In this document: piece after piece, positions 1 to 7,459 of the stretch | How the letters are laid out: the number at the start of each line of letters is the position of its first letter | Position numbering within the stretch: the stretch's first letter is position 1 | Source: Puniceicoccales bacterium | GTDB taxonomy: Bacteria; Verrucomicrobiota; Verrucomicrobiia; Opitutales; Oceanipulchritudinaceae | DNA: 9,696 nt | Direction of reading: 5' to 3' | Assembly (NCBI GenBank): GCA_030595525.1 | Contig: JAUVDD010000045.1 | Span: forward strand, 1-9,696 | Notes under the pieces: generated by a model | What the model saw: the letters and a program-made list of their open reading frames with translations, nothing else | The model's database searches: none | Told to the model about the DNA's origin: nothing | Program-made: the position numbers and the translations under genes

Positions 1-39
1 GCTAAGAATTATGGTCTTTTGTATCCCTTAGGTTGACGC

Positions 40-55
40 CCCCGCATTCGCGGGG
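40..55. repeat. GC-rich short inverted repeat
   Basis: CCCCGC at 40-45 and GCGGGG at 50-55 form a perfect 6-bp stem with a 4-nt loop (ATTC). No T-run follows on either strand, so it is not a standard intrinsic terminator. It could belong to a dispersed intergenic repeat, but that needs the rest of the genome to judge. Confidence 0.35.
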
Positions 56-77
56 CTACGGACTGGGCTGATATATT

Positions 78-94
78 ATGGGCATTCTGCCCAT
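78..94 (-). terminator. Hairpin downstream of radC, possible weak terminator
   Basis: ATGGGC at 78-83 pairs perfectly with GCCCAT at 89-94 around a 5-nt loop, about 70 bp past the radC stop on the minus strand. On that strand the hairpin is followed by an AT-rich stretch (AATATAT) and not by a true T-run, so intrinsic termination is only a possibility. A second GC-rich hairpin (CCCCGC at 40-45, GCGGGG at 50-55) lies further downstream. Confidence 0.25.
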
Positions 95-164
95 TCCGAA
101 ATTCGTATATCCCGTACCTTTCGTAGTTAATAATATTCAGGAATTTCGTGAGATTCGTAGTTGT

Positions 165-860
165 CTACAACAGCCCGGATTCTGCGAAGGAGTAGTAGCC
201 GTTGCCGCCGGGGTCGTGTTCGTTCTGGCCGATGATGACATGATCCAGCAGGTCCAGTTGGACTACTTTCGCCGCTTCGCGGAGCTGGCGTGTGGCCCGA
301 ATATCGGCTTGGCTGGGTGACGGATCACCACTGGGATGATTGTGGGCACAGATCAGGGCGGAGGCACTGTTGCGGATGGCTTCACGAAAGACCTCCCTAG
401 GATGTACCAGGCTTGCTGTCGCAGTTCCGCTGGTTACTGCCTCGCATTTTAACAGTCGATTCTTCCGATTTAAAGACAGTACCCAGAACTTCTCCACAGC
501 TTCTCCGTCGGCGATCGGCTTGAGCCAGTTGAATACCTTGTCCGGGCTATCCATTAATGGGGCAGCTTCACCCGATGATACGATTCGCCGGGATATCTCG
601 ATCATTGCCTGCATCTGCAGCGACTTGACCTCGCCAATTCCATGATAGGCTCGCAATTCGTCCGGAGTCATCCGCAGCAGGCCCCGTAAGGAACCGATAC
701 CCCGAAGGATTTCATGTGACAGGCTGAGGATATCGAGTCCACGGGTGCCACTGCGCAGCACGATTGCCAGCAATTCGGCATCCGAGAGGGCTTTGGGTCC
801 TTTTGTTTGCAGGCGTTCCTGGGGACGCTCCCCGATGGGTAGTGATTGGAATTTAGTCAT
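165..860 (-). CDS. radC: RadC family JAB/MPN-domain protein
   Basis: A 231-residue protein of normal RadC length. The N-terminus (MTKFQSLPIGERPQERL) is the usual RadC opening and supports the start at 860. A helix-hairpin-helix segment follows at about residues 60-92 (HGIGEVKS). The C-terminal JAB/MPN+ (JAMM-type) domain covers about 105-225. Its putative metal site is complete: E140, then H173-x-H175, seven residues, S183, two residues, D186. RadC was historically linked to DNA repair and recombination, but its biochemical activity in chromosomal bacteria is still unclear, so I name only the family. It is transcribed divergently from the sulfatase maturase and looks unrelated to the glycan genes. 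No clear Shine-Dalgarno precedes the ATG. Confidence 0.95.
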   Translation of the reverse strand: MTKFQSLPIGERPQERLQTKGPKALSDAELLAIVLRSGTRGLDILSLSHEILRGIGSLRGLLRMTPDELRAYHGIGEVKSLQMQAMIEISRRIVSSGEAAPLMDSPDKVFNWLKPIADGEAVEKFWVLSLNRKNRLLKCEAVTSGTATASLVHPREVFREAIRNSASALICAHNHPSGDPSPSQADIRATRQLREAAKVVQLDLLDHVIIGQNEHDPGGNGYYSFAESGLL

Positions 861-953
861 AATACTTAACTTTAAAGCGTTAGCTAAGCTATTGGACTGT
901 CAAAGGAAAATTTCCATTGTCATGAGGTAGGGAAGGGGCGAATAATCCGTGAT
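861..953. promoter_or_regulatory. Divergent promoter region radC / anSME with two inverted repeats
   Basis: This 93-bp gap must hold both start signals for the two divergent genes. It contains two 11-bp inverted repeats of the same design, 5-bp arms around a central A: TAGCT-A-AGCTA at 881-891 and GGAAA-A-TTTCC at 905-915, with centres 24 bp apart. I see no good sigma-70 promoter on either strand; the best -35/-10 candidates are poor. A purine-rich GGGAAGGGG at about 930-938 lies 15 nt before the anSME ATG, further than an ideal ribosome-binding site. Operator function is inferred only. Confidence 0.35.
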
Positions 954-2231
954 ATGTCCTCCCATGAAATCAGCGAAAAAGCTGCACAGGCTCCCTTTCA
1001 CATCATGGTGAAACCGATTGGTCCGAAGTGTAATCTGGATTGCCAGTACTGTTTCTACTTGGAGAAGGAGATGCTATTCGGCGATGGCGAGCGCTGGAAG
1101 ATGGATGACGCGACTCTGGAATCGTATGTAAAACGCTACATTGAGGCGCAGCCAAGTCGGGAAGTCTCCTTTGCCTGGCAGGGTGGGGAGCCGACTTTGT
1201 GCGGGGTGGAATTCTTTGAAAAGGTAGTGGCCTGGCAAAAGCAGTACGGACAAGGCCGCGTTATAGAAAATGCCTTTCAGACGAACGGAACCTTGCTGGA
1301 TGATGAGTGGGGCGAGTTCATGAAACGGGAAAACTTCCTTGTGGGAATCAGCATAGATGGGCCCGCCGATGTGCACGACACCTATCGAGTGACTCGTGGA
1401 GGAAAGGGTTCCCATGCAGAAGTCATGCGTGGATTGGAAGTGCTGAAGAAGCACAAGGTGGATTTTAACACGCTTATATGCGTCAACCGTGCCAACCAGG
1501 ACAAGGGACCGGAAGTTTATGCCTTTCTGAAAAGCATCGGTTCGCGATACATGCAGTTTATCCCGATCGTGGAGCGCCTACCAGATGAGGAGGCTAAGCG
1601 CCTTGGATTATGGCATTCCACACCACCGAAATTTTCTGAGGAAGACGACAACCTGGATGTTCCGTTAACAGAATGGAGCGTCCAACCAAAGGCCTACGGT
1701 CGGTTTATGTGGAGCATTTTCAAGCGCTGGGTGCAACAGGATGTAGGGAAGTACTACGTGCAAATGTTTGATGCTGCTCTTGGGAAATGGACAGGAGCTC
1801 CCGGTGGACTGTGCATATTCAGTGAAGAGTGTGGGAGGGCGCTTGCTCTTGAGCATGATGGTAGTCTGTATTCCTGCGACCACTACGTTTATCCGGATTA
1901 TAAAGTTGGTAACATCAAGGAGCAGGCGATTTCTGACCTGGTAGACTCGTTGTTTCAACAGGAGTTTGGCAGGAATAAACAGTCTACGCTTCCCAAGTAC
2001 TGTCGTGATTGCGAAGTGCGCTTTGCCTGCAATGGAGGATGTCCCAAGCAACGTTTCCTGCTGACACCGAATGATGAACGGGGATTGAATTATTTATGCT
2101 CCGGATATCGTTTTACGTTTAACAAGATGGCGCCATACATGGAAGCGATGGCAGAATTGCTGCGCATGCATCAGGCACCCGCTGGTGTGATGCAACTAAT
2201 CAAGCAAAAGAAGTTGGCTAAACCGTCTTAA
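954..2231 (+). CDS. Anaerobic sulfatase-maturating enzyme (radical SAM, SPASM)
   Basis: A 425-residue cytoplasmic radical-SAM enzyme expected to oxidise the active-site Cys or Ser of sulfatases to C-alpha-formylglycine before export. The SAM-binding 4Fe-4S triad is C26-x3-C30-x2-C33 (CNLDCQYCFY), followed by the GGEP motif at 77-80. The C-terminal SPASM region carries all eight cysteines expected for two auxiliary clusters: C287, C293, C308, C350, C353, C359, C363 and C382. Their spacing matches the Clostridium perfringens enzyme almost residue for residue as I recall it. D309, directly after C308, falls where the proposed catalytic Asp (D277) of that enzyme lies. The protein is somewhat longer than usual, apparently from an acidic stretch around 209-240. 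Both sulfatases here are Cys-type, so they are obvious clients. Other radical-SAM peptide modifiers share the fold, but the CDHYVYP motif and the sulfatase neighbours favour anSME. Confidence 0.93.
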   Translation: MSSHEISEKAAQAPFHIMVKPIGPKCNLDCQYCFYLEKEMLFGDGERWKMDDATLESYVKRYIEAQPSREVSFAWQGGEPTLCGVEFFEKVVAWQKQYGQGRVIENAFQTNGTLLDDEWGEFMKRENFLVGISIDGPADVHDTYRVTRGGKGSHAEVMRGLEVLKKHKVDFNTLICVNRANQDKGPEVYAFLKSIGSRYMQFIPIVERLPDEEAKRLGLWHSTPPKFSEEDDNLDVPLTEWSVQPKAYGRFMWSIFKRWVQQDVGKYYVQMFDAALGKWTGAPGGLCIFSEECGRALALEHDGSLYSCDHYVYPDYKVGNIKEQAISDLVDSLFQQEFGRNKQSTLPKYCRDCEVRFACNGGCPKQRFLLTPNDERGLNYLCSGYRFTFNKMAPYMEAMAELLRMHQAPAGVMQLIKQKKLAKPS

Positions 2232-2240
2232 CCAATTCGG

Positions 2241-4646
2241 TCAGGCCATTATCACTTCGACCTTGTTGCAAGTGCCTGGCTCCTGAATCGGGACCAGATT
2301 TGATTCCAGCTCAGATCCATTCAAAAGAACCTTCGAGATACCCTTTGAGACATGATTGGGGTTGGTTACCGAGATTTCGTAACTGGCTCCACGATATTTG
2401 CGATCTACTTGGAATCCGTTCCATCTTTTCGGGATACAAGGATCGATACGCAGTCCCCCGTGTGCAGGTTGTATTCCAAGAATGTACTGTGTGGCAGCCT
2501 GGTATGTCCATGATGACGTGCCTGACAGCCAACTGTTTCTTCCTAATCCGAATTGCGGATGCTCATCGGACAGAATGTTTTGTGCGTAGACATACGGCTC
2601 GATTTCGTACGTATCGATTTTATCATTCTTGGTGGCCGGATTGATCTGCTGGTAGTATTGGTACGCACGGTCACCGTTGCCAGTCATTGCTTCGGCAATC
2701 ATAACCCATGGGTTGGAATGTAGGAAAATACCGCCGTTTTCCTTTGCACCGGGTGGATATGTGGAGACTCCGCCAACAGACTCGTCGTACTTCTTGAATC
2801 CGGGCCAACTCAGCTTGATACCGTTCTCTGTGTTCAGGTGCTTTTCAACAGAATCGAGAGCCTGCTGTGCTCGATCATCGTCCGCAAATCCGGAAATAAC
2901 CGCCCATGACTGGGCATTCGTAAAAATCCTCCCATCGGTATTGGATGCTGAACCAAGCGGCTCACCGTTTGCCTGGAAATAACGAATGAACCAATCTCCA
3001 TCCCATGCATGTTGATTTACGCGATCTTTCATCGTGGCGTAATCAGTCTCAAGTGCCTCTGCCTTTTCGGGATATCCAAGATGGTTCAATAAATCAACCA
3101 GTTCGCGGATACCGCGACCATAAAGGTGTGCATTAAACAAGCTTTCGGCATCACCCTTGAGATTGACGGTGTCGTTCCAATCAGCAAAGCCCAGCAAGGG
3201 GAGCCCGTGTGAACCCGTGTTTTCCTTGGTGAATTTGATGGCCCGGAGAAGGTGATCGAGAACTGTTCCCGACTCACGTTCTTCAACCGGTCGCTTCTTG
3301 CTGTAGAAGGTGACTTGCTCATCCAGAAAGTCGTAATCACCAGTTTCCTTGACGTATGCACAAACTGCCAGGACTCCCCACAAGTGATCATCCCCGTAGA
3401 ACAAGTTCTCACCATCTTCCCTGGAATCTCCTTCGTTTGCTTCCATCGACAGCGGGTAGAATTGATGCATCGCCGAACCGTTGGGATTCTGGACGCTGAT
3501 GATTTTCCGCAACAACTCCTTAACTTGCGCTGCAGCTCCGATAACTGCTCCCATTGTGTCTTGTGAGCTGTCACGGTATCCAAGCCCACGGGCACCGAGT
3601 CCCAGTTGATAAAGCGAGAGGTAGCGGGACCAGTTCAGGGTAATAAAACTCTGTCGAGGATTGTGGACATTGACGGTTGTGTTAAAGGACTCGTCCGGTG
3701 TCTTGCATTGGAAGCAGGAAAGGTAGTTTTTCCAGAATGCTCCCAGCTCAGTGAATGACTTCTCCACCTCTTCGATATCGCGGTACTTCTGAACAATTGC
3801 ATCAACTTCGGTAACCAGAGCCTGGCCCACTTGCGTGACAAAGCGCTTGCTCTCACCGGGCTGCAGTGTTCCCAGTTTGATCAGCAGCGCGCCAATGTTG
3901 TCGCCTCGCAAAGCTTCATAGTTGGACAGGGAATCATTTTTCAGTGCGAGAGGATTTTGCCATGTGGAATACTCATTGTTTCCCAGGAATCGTGCACGGT
4001 CGCTTTCAAAGGAGTCGACCGGAATGTTTGCAGTTAGGAAATTGTGTTGTGACTCCGCGCGCATGAAGGCGAATTGCTTGAGGACCAGCTGGCCATCCTC
4101 TTCCCTGATAGCCTTGGAGGTCATGGTCTGCGGCACCCAGTCCGCATTCGTGAACTGCTTCAACGCATCGAAGTGGGTGTATTCGACAACAGGTATGGCA
4201 TCCAATTCAACCGGCGAGCTGCGTTCGTTGGTAATCGTTATATCGCGGATTTCCACCGGGGCATCAGTTGGGATGAATATCAGCACCTCTGTCCGGATCC
4301 CCTTTACGATCGAAACCAGCTTTTGATACCCTAGACCCACATGGCATTCATACAAATCCATGTCATTCAATCCGGGTGTGAAATACGGTGAGATTAAATC
4401 ATAACCGGCATCACTTTTGGTCCTCAGGTACAGGGTTTCGCCCCGCGGCTCGGAATTCGGCAACTGTGGAATGTACTTCAGGATCCGGTTCAATGCGGGA
4501 TCACCGGAACAAAGTAATGCGCCACCAGTGTGGTCCACAAAGCCGCCAAATTCCAGGGTGCCGATGTAGTTGATCCACTTGGTTGGAGTACATGGATTTG
4601 TCACTACATATTCGAATGCTGCATCGTCAAAGTAACCGTATTTCAT
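2241..4646 (-). CDS. GH94 family disaccharide phosphorylase
   Basis: An 801-residue protein, typical in size for GH94 inverting phosphorylases, which split a beta-linked disaccharide with phosphate into a sugar 1-phosphate and a free sugar. The start MKYGYFDDAAFEYVV is the usual family N-terminus. An N-terminal beta-sandwich (about 1-290) precedes the (alpha/alpha)6 catalytic domain. The general-acid motif is GFADWNDTVNL, with D492 as the likely catalytic Asp. Likely phosphate and substrate contacts are GLGYRDSSQD (R358), GGIFLH (H643) and SGTSSW (G709-T710). No signal peptide is seen, so it should act in the cytoplasm on imported disaccharide. The motifs resemble cellobiose phosphorylases, but the DWND motif continues TVNL where the cellobiose enzymes I remember have CLNL. 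Cellobiose, N,N'-diacetylchitobiose and other donors remain open. It is divergent from the XylR-type gene and probably controlled by it. Its stop lies 9 bp from the anSME stop, tail to tail. Confidence 0.9.
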   Translation of the reverse strand: MKYGYFDDAAFEYVVTNPCTPTKWINYIGTLEFGGFVDHTGGALLCSGDPALNRILKYIPQLPNSEPRGETLYLRTKSDAGYDLISPYFTPGLNDMDLYECHVGLGYQKLVSIVKGIRTEVLIFIPTDAPVEIRDITITNERSSPVELDAIPVVEYTHFDALKQFTNADWVPQTMTSKAIREEDGQLVLKQFAFMRAESQHNFLTANIPVDSFESDRARFLGNNEYSTWQNPLALKNDSLSNYEALRGDNIGALLIKLGTLQPGESKRFVTQVGQALVTEVDAIVQKYRDIEEVEKSFTELGAFWKNYLSCFQCKTPDESFNTTVNVHNPRQSFITLNWSRYLSLYQLGLGARGLGYRDSSQDTMGAVIGAAAQVKELLRKIISVQNPNGSAMHQFYPLSMEANEGDSREDGENLFYGDDHLWGVLAVCAYVKETGDYDFLDEQVTFYSKKRPVEERESGTVLDHLLRAIKFTKENTGSHGLPLLGFADWNDTVNLKGDAESLFNAHLYGRGIRELVDLLNHLGYPEKAEALETDYATMKDRVNQHAWDGDWFIRYFQANGEPLGSASNTDGRIFTNAQSWAVISGFADDDRAQQALDSVEKHLNTENGIKLSWPGFKKYDESVGGVSTYPPGAKENGGIFLHSNPWVMIAEAMTGNGDRAYQYYQQINPATKNDKIDTYEIEPYVYAQNILSDEHPQFGLGRNSWLSGTSSWTYQAATQYILGIQPAHGGLRIDPCIPKRWNGFQVDRKYRGASYEISVTNPNHVSKGISKVLLNGSELESNLVPIQEPGTCNKVEVIMA

Positions 4647-4843
4647 CTTTATTAATTGGATGTGAAAAAGTCAGTAAATTTACACAGTATAATCGGTTAA
4701 TAATCAGGTTTAACGTGCCAACCACAAGGCAGGACTGCATTGAATAAATGACGAAAAACATTGAAAAAGTGCACAAATTATTTATCTTGAAATTTCCTGA
4801 AAACCCAAAATTTGTTGCTGTTTCCTATTCTATCTTCCATCCC
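4647..4843. promoter_or_regulatory. Divergent control region GH94 / XylR-type regulator
   Basis: AT-rich DNA between divergent starts. It holds a perfect 10-bp palindrome GTAAATTTAC at 4674-4683, a TATAAT hexamer at 4688-4693 without a good -35 partner, and GGTTAA/GGTTTAA direct repeats starting at 4695 and 4707. Further AAATTT cores are at 4790-4795 (inside the palindrome GAAATTTC) and 4808-4813, with one more at 4856-4861 just inside the regulator gene. These repeated cores are candidates for XylR-type operators, an inference from position and repetition. If the regulator really starts at the upstream ATG (4748), the part from 4748 on is coding. Confidence 0.45.
4674..4683. promoter_or_regulatory. 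Palindromic operator candidate
   Basis: GTAAATTTAC is a perfect 10-bp palindrome placed just before a TATAAT hexamer (4688-4693) that could serve the regulator gene. It lies 28 bp upstream of the GH94 start on the other strand. Its position suits control of both divergent units. No binding consensus for this regulator is known to me, so the call rests on symmetry and position. Confidence 0.3.
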
Positions 4844-6025
4844 ATGAAAAACCCGAAATTTACTTTTCCCTCAAAACAGGCAAAAGTCAGCCAGCCCAGT
4901 ATTCTTCTGGCATTCGACTGGTTTGATGAACGGTTTTACCGGGGTATTTTCAATTACGCAAAAGAGCGTGGCTGGCACATGTCTCCGTATCTTTTATCAG
5001 ATCGATTTATTCCCAAAGGATGGCCGGGTGATGGTGCGATTACCTGTTACGGTCATAGTTTGGCAGATTTTATTGATCATCTGAATATGCCAACCGTGGA
5101 TGTAACGGTTGAATCCATACCCAGAAATATCCCCCGGGTAGTGGTCGATAACAAGAAAATCGGGCAGCTGGCAGCTGAGCATTTTCATGCCAGAGGTTAT
5201 GCTCATTATGCCTATTATTCCTGGGCAGATGTTACTGTGAACTCGATGCGTCGGGATGCCTATTTCGAAGAGTTGATCGTATTAGGTGTTCACAAGGAGA
5301 ACCTTTTTGAAATCAAGCAAACTACACCGGATTTGATCGGAGATTGGAATAAGCATCAATCGGACATCCTTAATAAAGTGAGTGCCTTACCCAGACCGCT
5401 GGCTGTGTTCGCCGGCCAGGATAACCTTGGAGCTACCTTGGTTGAGATATGTGTCCGTAACGGAATTCATGTTCCTGAGGAAGTATCAGTTCTGGGAGTG
5501 GATAATATTGATCTGCTTTGTGAAAGCGCGGTAGTACCATTATCCAGTATTCGTACGAATTTGACTGAAGTAGGTTATCAGGCTGCCCGACAGTTGGATC
5601 GCTTGATGAAAGGGGAAATTTCCAACGATGAGCCGATGAAGTTGATTGCACCACTCAGTGTAGTCAGGAGGCAAAGTACCGATGCGTTGGCAGTGACGCA
5701 TCCCGCAGTGGTTAATGCCATTCGATTCATTCGGGAAAATTTCAGTCATCCGATCACCATTGAGGATATTTGCCACTATACCGGATTATCCAAGCGTGGC
5801 CTGGAGAAAGCATTTCTCAAACATCTCGGGCGATCACCCGCATCTGAACTGCGACGATTAAGAATACAGAACGCCAAACGGATGCTGACCCAGACAAATG
5901 ATAAGATCGATTATATTGCCCAGGAATGTGGATACAGTAACAGCTCCAATCTGAGCTGCGCATTTAAGAAAGATACGGGCACTTCGCCAAGAGGTTACCG
6001 TAACAAGTATCGTCACGATTCTTAA
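4844..6025 (+). CDS. XylR-type AraC family transcriptional regulator with sugar-sensing domain
   Basis: This is a DNA-binding regulator joining a LacI/periplasmic-binding-protein-like sensor to a C-terminal AraC domain, the architecture of E. coli XylR. Counting from the ATG at 4844 it has 393 residues. The sensor starts at about residue 19 (ILLAFDWFDERFYRGI) and runs to about 275, including FAGQDNLGA and VSVLGVDNID, typical of LacI-like effector domains. Two helix-turn-helices follow, at about 305-329 (ITIEDICHYTGLSKRGLEK) and 353-382 (IDYIAQECGYSN). An in-frame ATG at 4748 would add 32 residues. I prefer 4844 because the extra segment is AT-rich, has no family resemblance and contains operator-like repeats, but neither start has a good Shine-Dalgarno. 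Only 14 bp separate it from sulfatase 1, so it probably heads the sulfatase operon and may regulate itself, the sulfatases and the divergent GH94 gene. The effector sugar is unknown. Confidence 0.9.
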   Translation: MKNPKFTFPSKQAKVSQPSILLAFDWFDERFYRGIFNYAKERGWHMSPYLLSDRFIPKGWPGDGAITCYGHSLADFIDHLNMPTVDVTVESIPRNIPRVVVDNKKIGQLAAEHFHARGYAHYAYYSWADVTVNSMRRDAYFEELIVLGVHKENLFEIKQTTPDLIGDWNKHQSDILNKVSALPRPLAVFAGQDNLGATLVEICVRNGIHVPEEVSVLGVDNIDLLCESAVVPLSSIRTNLTEVGYQAARQLDRLMKGEISNDEPMKLIAPLSVVRRQSTDALAVTHPAVVNAIRFIRENFSHPITIEDICHYTGLSKRGLEKAFLKHLGRSPASELRRLRIQNAKRMLTQTNDKIDYIAQECGYSNSSNLSCAFKKDTGTSPRGYRNKYRHDS

Positions 6026-6039
6026 CTTAATACACTACT

Positions 6040-7437
6040 ATGAAATACATCGTACTAATTCTCTCCTTGTTCACCGCTTGTTTTGCAACAGCGCACGAAG
6101 ATATGAACGTTATCTTCTTTCTTGTGGATGATTTTGGATACTATGACATCTCCGTAACAGGATCCGAAGTATTTGAAACACCGGAAATTGACAGCCTGGC
6201 AGCCGACGGTTCTCTGATTACTGAAGCATATGCGGCCTATCCGAGATGTGTACCTTCCAGGTTTGCCATGATCACAGGAGTGCATCCGAGCCGTGCAGAA
6301 TCCAAGAAGCAAAGTCCCGGGAATCTTGAGCCGGAGTACGTGACGGTGGCAGAGGCCTTGAAACAACACGGTTACGCAACCTACTTTGCGGGCAAGTGGC
6401 ATTTGGGGAAAGATCCCAAGGTCAACTTTCCCGACGCGCAGGGATTTGATGTGAATTATGGAGGAGGAAGCGCCGGTGCCCCGGGTTCCTATTTCTATCC
6501 CTTTACTTCGGAAAAGAAACTGACCGGTCCGGAAAAAATCCCTGGAAAAGATGGGGACTATCTGACCGATGCACTGACCGATCGGACAATCGAATTCATC
6601 GAATCGAATTATAAAAAGCCATTTTTCGTGTACCTGTCACACTACGCGGTCCACACACCAATTCAGGGTAAGGCCGATAAAAAGGAACGATATCAGAAGA
6701 AGATCGATGGAATTGAATTTGATGGTCCCGAATACGTAATTGATGAATGGAAAGGAAGAGAGCTGAGGCACCAGAGCAATGCGGGTTACGCAGCGATGGT
6801 GGAGAGCGTTGACGAAAGCCTGGGTCGTCTCATCGATACTCTGAAAAAGAAGGGGATCTATGATAAAACGATCATTATCCTGACCTCCGACCATGGTGGT
6901 TTATCCAATTCCGGAGCAGAAAACAAACGTGAGCTGGCCACCAGCAACCTGCCATTGCGTGCAGGAAAGGGTCACATGTACGAAGGTGGTTTGCGCATTC
7001 CAGTAATCGTTCGGTGGCCAGGCCATACCAAAGGTGGATCAAAAATGGATTTCCCGATAACTGGCATGGATTACTATCCAAGCATTCTGGATATGCTGGA
7101 TTTACCGTCGCAACCGCAAGACCACGTTGACGGTGTCAGCTTTGTTCCCGGACTATTGGGCAAAAAGAGCTTCAATTCGGACCGTTCCTTCTTCTGGTAT
7201 TCAGACAGTGGGCGCCTGACTAGTACCGGTGACCGAAATGCCGCAGTTATCCACAGGGGAGATTTTAAACTTCTGGAATTCTTCAATGACAATAAATTGG
7301 AATTGTATAACATCAGCAAAGATCCAGGAGAGCATAACAATCTGGCAGACAAGATGCCGAAAAAGCGCGACACGCTTTATGCTGAATTGAAGGAATGGAA
7401 AAAGTCCATGCTGGTAAAGGATCGTGAACAACGCTGA
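6040..7437 (+). CDS. Exported S1 family sulfatase (Cys-type), sulfatase 1
   Basis: A 465-residue arylsulfatase-A-like hydrolase of sulfate esters. The N-terminus has a Sec signal peptide with a hydrophobic core (YIVLILSLFTACFATA), cut about residue 18. The calcium site uses D30 and D31 (LVDDFG) and D284-H285 (TSDHGG). The formylglycine site is C70 in CVPSRFAMITG, with R74. Other active-site residues are K119 and H121 (GKWHLG), H205 (HYAVHTP) and K310 (LRAGKGHMYEGG), so the site is complete. The residues around C70 (R before it, V after it) depart from the usual sulfatase signature, but the Cys-x-Pro-Ser-Arg core is intact. The overall pattern resembles S1_16-type polysaccharide sulfatases, a low-confidence subfamily guess. 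It lies 14 bp after the regulator and 22 bp before sulfatase 2. A weak lipobox-like FTAC could mean membrane anchoring. No Shine-Dalgarno is seen. Confidence 0.93.
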   Translation: MKYIVLILSLFTACFATAHEDMNVIFFLVDDFGYYDISVTGSEVFETPEIDSLAADGSLITEAYAAYPRCVPSRFAMITGVHPSRAESKKQSPGNLEPEYVTVAEALKQHGYATYFAGKWHLGKDPKVNFPDAQGFDVNYGGGSAGAPGSYFYPFTSEKKLTGPEKIPGKDGDYLTDALTDRTIEFIESNYKKPFFVYLSHYAVHTPIQGKADKKERYQKKIDGIEFDGPEYVIDEWKGRELRHQSNAGYAAMVESVDESLGRLIDTLKKKGIYDKTIIILTSDHGGLSNSGAENKRELATSNLPLRAGKGHMYEGGLRIPVIVRWPGHTKGGSKMDFPITGMDYYPSILDMLDLPSQPQDHVDGVSFVPGLLGKKSFNSDRSFFWYSDSGRLTSTGDRNAAVIHRGDFKLLEFFNDNKLELYNISKDPGEHNNLADKMPKKRDTLYAELKEWKKSMLVKDREQR

Positions 7438-7450
7438 AACTGATAGAAAC

Positions 7451-7455
7451 AGGAG
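7451..7455 (+). promoter_or_regulatory. Ribosome-binding site deciding the sulfatase 2 start
   Basis: AGGAG lies 4 nt before the ATG at 7460. It is the clearest Shine-Dalgarno in the window and supports 7460 over the in-frame upstream ATG at 7424, which overlaps sulfatase 1 and would bury the signal peptide behind a charged 12-residue extension. Confidence 0.6.
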
Positions 7456-7459
7456 AACC

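Larger units (their letters stand above)
1..164. other. Non-coding leader with hairpins and TTCGT repeats
   Basis: No convincing coding region lies here. A short plus-strand reading frame from 78 only runs antisense into the radC 3' end and has no recognisable protein features. The stretch holds two short hairpins (40-55 and 78-94) and four copies of TTCGT followed by a variable base pair, at about 102, 119, 145 and 154. Two of these extend to TTCGTAGTT. It looks like intergenic DNA with a degenerate repeated element downstream of radC. The gene to the left is outside the window. Confidence 0.5.

Noticed and set aside
78..320. Plus-strand 80-residue open frame before and over the radC 3' end
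   Set aside because: Over half is antisense to conserved RadC codons, the starting ATG lies in a hairpin, and no protein features are seen.
2216..2247. Imperfect hairpin at the anSME/GH94 3' junction
   Set aside because: It has only a 4-bp perfect stem (ACCG/CGGT) with a 12-nt loop, an internal mismatch and no T-run; too weak to call a terminator.
3086..3595. Minus-strand 169-residue open frame inside the GH94 gene
   Set aside because: It is an alternate-frame shadow on the same strand as a complete GH94 gene whose motifs span this region; the translation has no domain pattern.
7424..7459. Upstream in-frame start for sulfatase 2
   Set aside because: It overlaps sulfatase 1 by 14 bp and adds a charged 12-residue tail before an otherwise normal signal peptide. 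AGGAG supports 7460.
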